64,000 nucleotides of DNA from contig NZ_SSMQ01000046.1 in NCBI RefSeq assembly GCF_005144585.1, forward strand, positions 37,511 through 101,510, written 5' to 3'. Below are positions 37,714 to 45,811 of this stretch, one piece after another. The notes under the pieces were generated by a model. The model worked only from the letters and a program-made list of their open reading frames with translations. It was not told the DNA's origin and did not search any database. The DNA is from Polyangium fumosum. GTDB lineage: Bacteria; Myxococcota_A; Polyangia; Polyangiales; Polyangiaceae. Position 1 is the first letter of the stretch. Each line of letters starts with the position of its first letter. The translations under genes and the position numbers were made by a program.

Positions 37714-39753
37714 TCAGCCGCCGGGGCTGAACATGATGGGATACACGACCGTCACGATGCCGCCTTCCGGCTGCGGGAAGGACAGACCATAGAAGGCGCG
37801 GACCACGCACGACACCACGCCGCCGTCCGGCATGTCCGAACCGCCATTGCCCACGTTCGACACGGCGCCGTCACGGCCAATGACGAACCGAACGCCCACG
37901 CGGCCCTGGAGGTTCGGGTTGTTCCGCAGGCCATTTTCGTAGCAAAGACGGAATCGGCCGAAGTTCTGGCGCACGATGCGCTGAATGACCTCGGGCGGGA
38001 GCCGGCCGCTCACGCTCGTGGCGCCCATGCGCACCTGCGGGGGCTTCGTGCGGTGCGAGCCAGAGAGCTTGCCGTGACCCGAGCCGAAGCCCTGGCCCGT
38101 GCCCGTGCCCGCGCCGTGCCCGATCGTGCCGATCGAGCCGAGGCCAATGCCCTCGCCGCGGCCACCGCCGCCCTCGCCGATACCGGACAACCCGAGGCCG
38201 CCCGCGCCGAACGAGTCGCCGATGTTGTCGCCCCACATGTTGCCGCGCGCCGACATCGCGTCATTGCCGAGCGAATCGTCGCGGCCCCACGGAGCCGTCG
38301 GCGCATTCGGATCGCCGCCGGCGCCCGCATTGAGCAGGCCGATCATGCCGAACTCGGCCGCGTCACGCAGCGCTGCCTGCCGCGCGATGTGCGGATCGGC
38401 GTTGTCCGCCGGGCCCTGCACGCCATACCGATTGCCCGACGCCTTCGTGGTCGGGTTCCCCATGGAACCCTCCTCGCCCTTCGCCTTCGTGCCCGTGCCG
38501 CCTTCCTTGTTGTCGGCGCTGTTCTCCGCCGTCATCTCGGTCGGCTTCTCTTCCTGCTCCTTCTCCGCCGCGGCATTGAGGAACTGCTGGATCATGAACT
38601 TTTGATCGTCCGAGACCCCGTCATCGTCGGTCGCGCCCATCGGCGGCATGAAAAACGCCATCGCGGCGAGCAGGCCCACGTGCACGGCCGTCGACAGGCC
38701 GTGATAGAGATAATTCTGCGTGTCGAATTGCACGTGGCCCGCGACGACGCGGCCCGCGTTGACCGTAGACACCTGGAAAATCAGCCCGTCCACCTCGATC
38801 CGCGCCTTCGAGCCGGGCGGAAGCGTCATCTGGAACGCGCCCGAGAGCTCCGCGCACGGCTGCGTCTTTCCGCTGTCGATCGCCTGCTGCACCGTCATCT
38901 TCGGCTGACCGGCGATTTCGATCGTGCCCTTCGCCCGCGGCAGGAGCACCACCGAGACTGCCCCGCCGCGATCCGCGAGCACCACGGGCGCGCGCGTCGT
39001 GCCGAGTTTTTCCTGCGGGACGAAGTAATCACACTTGAAGTTCTTCGTCTCCTCCTCGCCCACGTAATACGAGCGCGGCGGCGTCAGGTGCGCGACATTC
39101 AGGACCGTTTGATCCCAAAGCACCATCACCTCGACCGACGCGGACGGCGTCTCGACCTCGTCCGACGGGACGTCCGGGCCGCTCTTGACGAGCTGGTACG
39201 TGTACGAACCCTCGGGCGCGTCGTGCGGGACCTCGTCGTGTGCGGGCGGCTTCGGCTGCGCGAACGGGTTCTGCATGCCAAACGGATCGCCGCCGCCGAA
39301 CGGGCTCGCCGCCGCCGCCGCGCCAAACGGGTTCGCCCCGCCAAACGCCGCGGGAGCCGCGGGGGCGCCGAACGGGTTCGCCGAGGGCGACGCGAACGGG
39401 TTTGCCCCGGGCTTCGCCGCGCCGGCGGCGACGGCCACGGGCTCGGCCTTTTCCAGCAGGATCTTCGTGCCGCCGATCTGGAGCTGATCGCCCGCCTTGA
39501 CCTTCACCTTGTTGACGCGCGCGCCATTGACGAGCGTCCCCGGCTCATTGCCGAGATCGATCAGGGTGATGTCCTCGGGCGACGCGACCTCGATGACCGC
39601 GTGCATACGCGAGGCGAGTTCATCGTCCACCCGCAGGTGGCTCTTCGGATCCTTTCCGACCTTGACGATGTCTTGCGTCACCGTCTCGCGACGGACGAGC
39701 GCGTCATTCTGATACAGCGCGAACGTGAGCGCGACCTTTTGCTTGCCTTCCAT
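37714..39753 (-). CDS. FHA-domain protein with AgmX/PglI-type C-terminal domain
   Basis: 679 residues. An FHA domain (about 28-95: KVGKDPKSHLRVDDELASRMHAVIEV...GTLVNGARV), which reads phosphothreonine, starts the chain. Next is a Pro/Gly/Phe-rich linker (NPFGAPA repeats), a middle beta domain, one hydrophobic segment (TAVHVGLLAAMAFFM), a low-complexity Gly-rich stretch, and a C-terminal TonB-like domain (RIVRQNFGRFRLCYENGL...GVRFVIGRDGAV) as in Myxococcus gliding proteins AgmX and PglI. The layout suggests coupling of Ser/Thr-kinase signalling to an envelope machine. ATG 39753 is preceded by AAAGG. Confidence 0.8.
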   Translation of the reverse strand: MEGKQKVALTFALYQNDALVRRETVTQDIVKVGKDPKSHLRVDDELASRMHAVIEVASPEDITLIDLGNEPGTLVNGARVNKVKVKAGDQLQIGGTKILLEKAEPVAVAAGAAKPGANPFASPSANPFGAPAAPAAFGGANPFGAAAAASPFGGGDPFGMQNPFAQPKPPAHDEVPHDAPEGSYTYQLVKSGPDVPSDEVETPSASVEVMVLWDQTVLNVAHLTPPRSYYVGEEETKNFKCDYFVPQEKLGTTRAPVVLADRGGAVSVVLLPRAKGTIEIAGQPKMTVQQAIDSGKTQPCAELSGAFQMTLPPGSKARIEVDGLIFQVSTVNAGRVVAGHVQFDTQNYLYHGLSTAVHVGLLAAMAFFMPPMGATDDDGVSDDQKFMIQQFLNAAAEKEQEEKPTEMTAENSADNKEGGTGTKAKGEEGSMGNPTTKASGNRYGVQGPADNADPHIARQAALRDAAEFGMIGLLNAGAGGDPNAPTAPWGRDDSLGNDAMSARGNMWGDNIGDSFGAGGLGLSGIGEGGGGRGEGIGLGSIGTIGHGAGTGTGQGFGSGHGKLSGSHRTKPPQVRMGATSVSGRLPPEVIQRIVRQNFGRFRLCYENGLRNNPNLQGRVGVRFVIGRDGAVSNVGNGGSDMPDGGVVSCVVRAFYGLSFPQPEGGIVTVVYPIMFSPGG

Positions 39754-40021
39754 GGTGAGCCAGCCTTTCCTGCCGTGCCGTCCCGCCGAGGCGGGCAAAT
39801 GCCCCCGCGAGAGGCTCGGGGGGTTTTCTTTTCGTGCTCGGAGCCTATTTTCTTCGTGAGGGAGCCGATGAACGGGGCCGAGCCCCACATTCGACCGGCG
39901 CTTCCTCCCTGCTCGCCTCGAACGACAGCCGTTCGGACCCAAGGTTCCCGAACGTGCACGATCGATCCGCAGGGGCGTCCCAGGGGCGGCCCCGCGCGGA
40001 CGGATCCCGCTCCCGCCCACG
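39754..40021. other. Intergenic region upstream of the FHA/AgmX gene
   Basis: No gene seen. On the plus strand, CCCCCG-N9-CGGGGG (about 39803-39828) followed by TTTTCTTTTC looks like a terminator, although no plus-strand gene ends nearby. On the minus strand the same DNA would form a leader hairpin for the FHA/AgmX message. Confidence 0.4.
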
Positions 40022-40382
40022 GCTGAGCATGGGTCTCATCTCGGGGCCGCCTCGCTGGGGCGTTGCCCCAGGCCCCACCCGGGGCTATCCGCCCCGGGAC
40101 CCGGACCAGCGAGGCGCTGGACCCAGGGTCGATGAACTGCGCATCGCGCAGTTCATCGAACGGGCCGAGTCAAGACCACGAGCGACCCCGCCAGCCAAGA
40201 CGGCAGCGCTGACGGTTCAGCCGGCAACGTGGTCTCAACGGCCTGTGGGAAGAACTGCGCATCGCGCAGTTCTTCCCCAAAGGGTCCAGGGCTGGCCCTG
40301 GTTCGGGTCGAGGGGCGAAGAGCCCCCGCGGGGCCCGGGCAGCGCCCCGGCTCGGCGGCTTGCGATGAGACCCATGCTCAGC
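40022..40382. repeat. Structured inverted-repeat element, copy 1
   Basis: 361 bp bounded by a perfect 19-bp terminal inverted repeat, GCTGAGCATGGGTCTCATC (40022-40040) and its complement (40364-40382). The halves are inverted copies of a roughly 170-bp unit. Left-arm hairpins: CCCGGGGC/GCCCCGGG (40078-40098), CCAGCG/CGCTGG (40106-40120), TCGATGAACTGCGC/GCGCAGTTCATCGA (40129-40159). Right-arm main hairpin: GGGAAGAACTGCGC/GCGCAGTTCTTCCC (40247-40277). No coding potential. A related copy is at 63626. It could be a non-autonomous mobile element (MITE-like), a structured RNA or a protein-binding repeat. Confidence 0.8.
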
Positions 40383-40425
40383 GCCCGCGGCCGGGGGGAC
40401 GAAAAGGGCTGGCTCGGATCGGAGG

Positions 40426-41250
40426 TCAGCGCGCCGCGAGGACGGGCGCGAGCAGGGGCTCGGTGGCGCGGCGGAGGGCTCCGCGGGCGCGGTCGTCGTA
40501 GGCCTGTGCGTTGGCGCGCGCGGGCCGTTCGACGTCGAAGTATTCGCCGGTGAGCTGCTCGTCGAGTGAACGCTCGAGGACGACCCGGATCGCGCGGGCC
40601 CCGTCCTCCGGCTTGCCCCAGGACTGGCCGAACGTCTCGCGCACGATCTTCGTGTCCAGCATCGCCCCGGGGTGCACCGCGTTGATCGCGAGGTCGGGGT
40701 ATTTTTGCGCGAGATCGAAGGTCCACAGGATGAGCGCGAGCTTGCTTCTTCGATAGGCGCGCAGCCCCTCGTACCCTCGCGTACTCATGAGATCCTCGAA
40801 ATCGAGCGTCTCCTGCCCCGAGACGGTCACGTTGAGGATGGCCTTCGGCGGGCGCTGGCAAAGCGAGAGCCAGAGCTCGGTGAGCGCCACGGGCCCGAGG
40901 TAGTTCACGGCGAAACGTTTCTCGTACCCGTCTTCGGTCTCCTCCCGCGCGTCGCCCTTCTTGCCCGGCCCCACGCCCGCGTTGTTTATGATCACGTCGA
41001 GCGCGGGCAGCTCCGCGGCGAGCGCGCGGACCATCGACGCGACCGAAGCGAGCGAGCTCAGATCTGCGACGACGTGGCGCGGGCGGGTGCCCGTGACGAG
41101 CTCGAATTCGTGCGCCAGTTCGCGCACCTTCTCGGAGGATCGCCCGTGGAGAATCACCTCGTTGCCCCGCTCGAGGAGCAGCTTCGCCGTGGCCCGCCCG
41201 ATACCATCCGTCGAGCCCGTGACGAGCACCTTCATTCCCCGTGCTGGCAT
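40426..41250 (-). CDS. Short-chain dehydrogenase/reductase (retinol-dehydrogenase-like)
   Basis: 274 residues. Cofactor motif VLVTGSTDGIGRATA (9-23), NNAG strand (IINNAGVGPG), Ser in NVTVSG, catalytic YRRSK and VHPGAMLDT. Such SDRs reduce ketones or aldehydes with NAD(P)H; the substrate is unknown. ATG 41250 has AGGAGGAGAG upstream; MKV at 41235 is an alternative. It sits 44 bp from the repeat element. Confidence 0.85.
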   Translation of the reverse strand: MPARGMKVLVTGSTDGIGRATAKLLLERGNEVILHGRSSEKVRELAHEFELVTGTRPRHVVADLSSLASVASMVRALAAELPALDVIINNAGVGPGKKGDAREETEDGYEKRFAVNYLGPVALTELWLSLCQRPPKAILNVTVSGQETLDFEDLMSTRGYEGLRAYRRSKLALILWTFDLAQKYPDLAINAVHPGAMLDTKIVRETFGQSWGKPEDGARAIRVVLERSLDEQLTGEYFDVERPARANAQAYDDRARGALRRATEPLLAPVLAAR

Positions 41251-41443
41251 GTCGTCGCTCTCCTCCTCTTTCTCGTACGCCAAAAAAGACAATGCGCTCT
41301 TGCGCGGCCCTTGGTCAAGCCAGAGGCACAGTTCGCGACCTCCACACATCACAGCTCTCCCCGTTCTCGTGCACCTTCCTTTCTCGCGCCGCGCGATGCC
41401 GCGAACGGGCGCGGCTCTTGCCAGGGCGTGCGGAGCGAGAGAA

Positions 41444-42634
41444 ATGCGACACCCACACGCTCGCTCCCTGATCTTCGGTCTCGGAATCGTATTCCTCCAT
41501 GCTGCTCTGCCTGCGGATGCCGCCTCCGGTTCCGTCGGACTCGCGCCGCCCCGATTGCCCGCGCCTGCACGCTTGCTTCGGCCTCGTATTCGCTCCCCGC
41601 GCGATAACGCGGGGCGTTTGTGGAGCGTGGCGTCGATGACGGTGCCGAGGCGCGCGCATACGGCCACCACGCTCCCCGACGGCCGCATCCTCGTCGTCGG
41701 CGGCCTCGACGGAGATTCGTACCTCGCCACCGCCGAGGTGTACGATCCCGTCGCAGCGCAATTCGTTACGGTTGGAACCTTGTCGGAAGCGCGGGCGCAT
41801 CACATTGCGATCCGTCTGGCCGACGGCCGCGTACTCGTCGCTGGCGGCGAGGGGGCGCCGGGGGCACCACTCGACAGCGCGGAGGTCTTTGATCCGGCAT
41901 CGAATGCGTGGAAGCGCGTCGGCTCGATGCGGGCGCCGCGGATCGACCACGCTGCGGCCTTGCTCTCGGACGGCCGCGTGCTCGTCGCCGGGGGCTACGA
42001 CGGCGCGCGGATGCTCGCGCTCGTCGACGTGTTCGATCCAAAGGACGGCGTATTCCATCCCGCGGCGCCGATGTCCGCGCCGCGCTCCGAGTTCACAGCG
42101 ACCGCGCTCCCCGACGGAAACATCCTCGTGGCAGCAGGCGTCGGCGGTTCGGTCCGGCTCGCGACGGCCGAGATCTACGAGGCCCGGCTCGATCGGTGGC
42201 GACAAACGGGCCCCTTGCAGGCGCGGCGCGGCGGGCACGTCGCGGCGCTGCTCGCGGACGGCGGGGTCCTCGTCGCGGGCGGGATCGTCGGCATTCACGC
42301 GGTGGCGACGGCGGAGCGGTGGAGCCCGGCCACGAATGCGTGGACGAGCGCTGCGCCGATGCGCGAAACGCGCTTCGGGAACGTGGCGCTCGGGCTGCCC
42401 GACGGCCGCGTGCTCGTCGCCGGCGGCGAGAATGACAACGGAAGCACGCTCGCCTCGGTCGAGATCTACGATCCCTCGGCGAACACGTGGCTCCTCGCGC
42501 CCGCGCTGGGCAGCCCGCGCGCCGTGATGGCGGCGGCGCTGCTCGACGACGGATCGGTCCTCTTCACGGGGGGATGGGCGCCGCCGGAGGCGTGGGCGAG
42601 CTGCGAGGTTCACCTCCCCAAGCCGGCAGAATGA
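41444..42634 (+). CDS. Exported kelch-repeat protein
   Basis: 396 residues. Signal peptide 1-26 (FGLGIVFLHAALPADA), then about seven kelch motifs of about 48 residues, each with a LxDGRVLVAGG strand and a (A/S)EVYDP turn, giving a beta-propeller. Probably a carbohydrate-binding or adhesive protein outside the inner membrane; such galactose-oxidase-like propellers are frequent in myxobacteria. ATG 41444 follows GGAGCGAGAGA. No enzyme domain is attached. Confidence 0.8.
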   Translation: MRHPHARSLIFGLGIVFLHAALPADAASGSVGLAPPRLPAPARLLRPRIRSPRDNAGRLWSVASMTVPRRAHTATTLPDGRILVVGGLDGDSYLATAEVYDPVAAQFVTVGTLSEARAHHIAIRLADGRVLVAGGEGAPGAPLDSAEVFDPASNAWKRVGSMRAPRIDHAAALLSDGRVLVAGGYDGARMLALVDVFDPKDGVFHPAAPMSAPRSEFTATALPDGNILVAAGVGGSVRLATAEIYEARLDRWRQTGPLQARRGGHVAALLADGGVLVAGGIVGIHAVATAERWSPATNAWTSAAPMRETRFGNVALGLPDGRVLVAGGENDNGSTLASVEIYDPSANTWLLAPALGSPRAVMAAALLDDGSVLFTGGWAPPEAWASCEVHLPKPAE

Positions 42635-42638
42635 TCGT

Positions 42639-43490
42639 TCAGGAAAAACCGTCGGCGCGGAGCTCGGCGACGATCCCGTCGAGCTCTGCGCGGGGGTCGC
42701 GGCAGGCGCGCTTGCGCTCGACGATGTCGCCGTCGCTGTCCTTGATGCGGATGCGGAGGGCGTTGAATTCGGTCCAGGCCGACCATTCGCGGCCGTCTCC
42801 GTGGCGCAGCGTGACCGCGGGCAGAGGTTCGGCGGGCGGAGCGGGCGCGCCGTCGAGATCCTCGGCCTCGGCGGGGCTGCGTTCGGGGCGGGGGAGGACC
42901 GTTCCGCGCGTGCCGAGCGGAATCGGCGGCCGCGCCGAGGCGCGCCGCTTTCGCCATTCGAACGGCTCGATCTCGATCCGCGTGTCGGAGCTCCCGTTCC
43001 ACGTCCAGGGGACGCCGAACCGATCGAGCGCGTCACAGATCTCGCGGCCCACGGCCTCGATCGCGACGGACCCTTCCTCGTGCGCTCCATATGCGAGCAT
43101 GAGCCCGCCGCCCTCGACGCCGCGCTCGGTGTCCTGCTGGTGATAAAACACGTATCCGCGCGCGCCGCTCTCGGACATCGCGCCCCAGGCCTCGCCGTGT
43201 CCGCAGGAGCTACAGCAAGTGAAGTTCTGCGCGGTGAAGACCCCGCGCTTCGTGAGGTCCTCGAAGGCCGCGTCGATGCGGTCGTTCGTGCTCACGTCCT
43301 TCCACCCGCGCTCCTCGGCCTCGGCCTGGTTCCATACCTTCGCCGCGTAGCCGCGCACCTTCGGGGCGACTGCGTCGTACTTCGGATCGGCGCACATCGC
43401 CTTCACCGAATCGAAGAGCTCCTTCTTCGAGGCCCCCGCGCGCACGAGCGTTTTCACGTGGTCGAAGATCCAGCCAGCGTCGTCCGACAT
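42639..43490 (-). CDS. DUF6891-like protein
   Basis: 283 residues, no signal or membrane segment. A CCSSCGHGEAWG motif and a YVFYHQQDTE stretch are the landmarks of a conserved family of unknown function (DUF6891, from memory). The N-terminus holds a helical region (DHVKTLVRAGASKKELFDSV) before them. The Cys-rich motif may bind metal. It is the last gene of the pntA-pntB-IMPase run, 38 bp after its neighbour. Confidence 0.5.
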   Translation of the reverse strand: MSDDAGWIFDHVKTLVRAGASKKELFDSVKAMCADPKYDAVAPKVRGYAAKVWNQAEAEERGWKDVSTNDRIDAAFEDLTKRGVFTAQNFTCCSSCGHGEAWGAMSESGARGYVFYHQQDTERGVEGGGLMLAYGAHEEGSVAIEAVGREICDALDRFGVPWTWNGSSDTRIEIEPFEWRKRRASARPPIPLGTRGTVLPRPERSPAEAEDLDGAPAPPAEPLPAVTLRHGDGREWSAWTEFNALRIRIKDSDGDIVERKRACRDPRAELDGIVAELRADGFS

Positions 43491-43528
43491 GCGCGCGATC
43501 GTACCCGCGTGTCGTGGATTCTGGAAGA

Positions 43529-44317
43529 TCAGGCGAGCGCGGCGAGGACGCGCTCGTGCAGTATGCCATTCGAGGCCACGCAATGGCCCGAGGCGACGGT
43601 CGGACGGCCCTCGAAATCGGTGAACCGCCCGCCCGCCTCCTCGACGAGGACGGCGAGCGCGGCGATGTCCCATATCTGCACGCCCGCCTCGATCCACGCC
43701 TCGGCGCGGCCCGTGAGCACGAGCGCGCAGCCGGCCAGATCCCCGTAACAACGTGCCTGCGCCGCGGACAGCGCGAGGCGCGTCACGCGCTCGCCGAGGG
43801 GCGGGGCGAGCAAGCAGCGGGGTTCGCCGAGGGAGAGCGTCGCGTCCGCGAGGTCCGTGATGCCCGAGACGGCGAGGCGCTCGGGCGGCTCCTCGCCCAC
43901 GCGACGGAACGCGCCGAGGCCCCGGGCCGCCCAGTACGTCTCGCCGAGCGCGGGCAGGGCCATCGCGCCCGCCACGACCACGCCGCGATGTTCGAGGGCC
44001 ACGAGTGGCCCCCAGAACGAGCCGCCGCGCGTAAAACCCCGCGTGCCGTCGAGCGGATCGACGATCCAGCGCGCCTCGGCGTCCGCGCCTTCGTGCGCGC
44101 CCGTCTCCTCGCCGAGCAGGGCGTGATCGGGGAAGCGCGCGCGGATGACGCCGAAGATGGCCGCCTCGGCGTCACGATCCGCGGCCGTGACGAGCGTTCG
44201 ATCGGGCTTCGTCTCCACCCGGACGCCGCGCCGGAAGTGCACGAGGCTCGCGGCGGCCGCGGCCTCCACCGCGGCCCGCGCTGTCGCGCCTGCTTCTTGG
44301 AGATCGATCTCGCGCAT
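43529..44317 (-). CDS. Inositol monophosphatase-family phosphatase
   Basis: 262 residues, Mg-dependent sugar/inositol phosphatase fold. Metal ligands: Glu70-Glu71 (GEETG), Asp87-Asp90 in IVDPLDGTRGF, and Asp in VQIWDIAALAVLVEEAGG near 220. A histidinol-phosphatase (HisN) role is possible because family members with this spacing include it; the substrate is not provable. ATG 44317 begins at the conserved MREIDLQEAG. It lies 38 bp after pntB on the same strand. Confidence 0.8.
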   Translation of the reverse strand: MREIDLQEAGATARAAVEAAAAASLVHFRRGVRVETKPDRTLVTAADRDAEAAIFGVIRARFPDHALLGEETGAHEGADAEARWIVDPLDGTRGFTRGGSFWGPLVALEHRGVVVAGAMALPALGETYWAARGLGAFRRVGEEPPERLAVSGITDLADATLSLGEPRCLLAPPLGERVTRLALSAAQARCYGDLAGCALVLTGRAEAWIEAGVQIWDIAALAVLVEEAGGRFTDFEGRPTVASGHCVASNGILHERVLAALA

Positions 44318-44355
44318 GAGAGACGACGTGGTGTTCGTGAATCGCGCGGCCTGGA

Positions 44356-45804
44356 TCAGGCCGCTTGTTGTTCGGCGCGGGCGGAGACCGCGTGGAGCAG
44401 CTTCTGCACGCTCGCCTTCGCGTCGCCGAAGAGCATGAGCGTGTTGTCGAGGTAGCAGAGCGGGTTGTCGACGCCCGCGTAGCCCGCGGCCATGCCGCGC
44501 TTCAGCATGATCACGCGCCCGGCCTTCCACACTTCGAGCACGGGCATGCCGTAGATCGGGCTCCCGGGATCATCGAGCGCGCTCGGGTTCACGATGTCGT
44601 TCGCGCCGATGACGACGACGACGTCGGTCTCCTCGAAGTCCTCGTTGATCTCCTCCATCTCCTTCACGGCTTCGTACGAGACATTCGCCTCGGCGAGCAG
44701 CACGTTCATGTGCCCGGGCAGGCGGCCCGCGACGGGGTGGATCGCGTATCGCGCCTTCGTGCCGCGCCGCTCGAGCAGCGTCGTGATCTCCTTGACCGCG
44801 TGTTGCGCCTGCGCGACGGCCATGCCGTAGCCGGGCACCACGATCACGTTCTTCGCCCCGAGCAGCAGATCGGCCGCGCCGTCGATGTTCGTCTCGTTCA
44901 CCTTCTTCGCCGGCTCGCCCTTCTTCGCCGCCGGCACCACGCCGCCCTGATCGCCGAAGCCTGCGAAGACCACGTTCCAGATGGAGCGGTTCATCGCCTT
45001 GCACATGATGTAGCTCAGGATCGCGCCCGAACTGCCGACGAGCGCGCCGGTCACGATGAGCAGATCGTTGCCGAGCATGAAGCCCGCCGCGGACGCTGCC
45101 CAGCCCGAGTAGCTGTTCAGCAGCGAGACGACGACGGGCATGTCGCCGCCGCCGATCGCGAGCACGAGGTGCGCGCCGAGCACGCTGGCGACGCCCGTGG
45201 ACGCGAGCAGGTACGGCACGCGCACGGCCTCGCCCCCGCGGAAGGCCGCGACGGCGAGGAAGATACACGCGAAGACCAAGGACGCGTTCAGCGCGTGCCG
45301 AGCGGGCAGCACGAGCGGCTTCGACCCGATCGTGCCGCGCAACTTGAGGAACGCGATGACCGAGCCGGTGAAGGTGATGGCGCCGATGAACACGCCCGCG
45401 TGGATCTCCACGTGGTGCGCGACATCCGGCGCCCCGCCGGCGCGCACGCCGTTCATCTCGCTCCCGATGCCCACGAGCGCCGCGGCCGCGCCGACGAAGC
45501 TGTGCAGCACCGCCACGAGCTCGGGCATGCTCGTCATCGCGACGCGCGCCGCGAGCACCGCGCCGATCACGGCGCCCACGCCGATCGACGCGGCGAGGAG
45601 GCCGAGATCCGAGGGGCCGGCCGCGAGGGCCTTGTTGTCCGGCGCCACCACGGCGCCGAGCGTGACGGCGACCGCGAGGAGCATGCCGAGCGTGCCGAGG
45701 AGGTTGCCGCGACGGGCCGATTGTTGCGCGCTGAGCCCGCGGAGGGACAGCACGAACAAGAGGCTCGCGACGAGGTAAGCGACGTTCACGAGGGTGATTC
45801 GCAT
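44356..45804 (-). CDS. pntB: NAD(P) transhydrogenase subunit beta
   Basis: 482 residues. Eight to nine membrane segments occupy the first 280 residues (LVNVAYLVASLLFVLSLRGL...), followed by the NADP-binding domain III with VPGYGMAVAQAQHAV (about 315-330) and the RGMAAGYAGVDNPL loop. The enzyme transfers hydride between NADH and NADP+ using proton flow. ATG 45804 is 7 bp after pntA, giving a tight operon. Confidence 0.95.
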   Translation of the reverse strand: MRITLVNVAYLVASLLFVLSLRGLSAQQSARRGNLLGTLGMLLAVAVTLGAVVAPDNKALAAGPSDLGLLAASIGVGAVIGAVLAARVAMTSMPELVAVLHSFVGAAAALVGIGSEMNGVRAGGAPDVAHHVEIHAGVFIGAITFTGSVIAFLKLRGTIGSKPLVLPARHALNASLVFACIFLAVAAFRGGEAVRVPYLLASTGVASVLGAHLVLAIGGGDMPVVVSLLNSYSGWAASAAGFMLGNDLLIVTGALVGSSGAILSYIMCKAMNRSIWNVVFAGFGDQGGVVPAAKKGEPAKKVNETNIDGAADLLLGAKNVIVVPGYGMAVAQAQHAVKEITTLLERRGTKARYAIHPVAGRLPGHMNVLLAEANVSYEAVKEMEEINEDFEETDVVVVIGANDIVNPSALDDPGSPIYGMPVLEVWKAGRVIMLKRGMAAGYAGVDNPLCYLDNTLMLFGDAKASVQKLLHAVSARAEQQAA

Positions 45805-45811
45805 CGGCCTC

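Noticed and set aside
38053..40026. Long plus-strand open frame antisense to the FHA/AgmX gene
   Set aside because: Arg/Ala shadow; the minus strand has clear FHA and C-terminal domains and an RBS.
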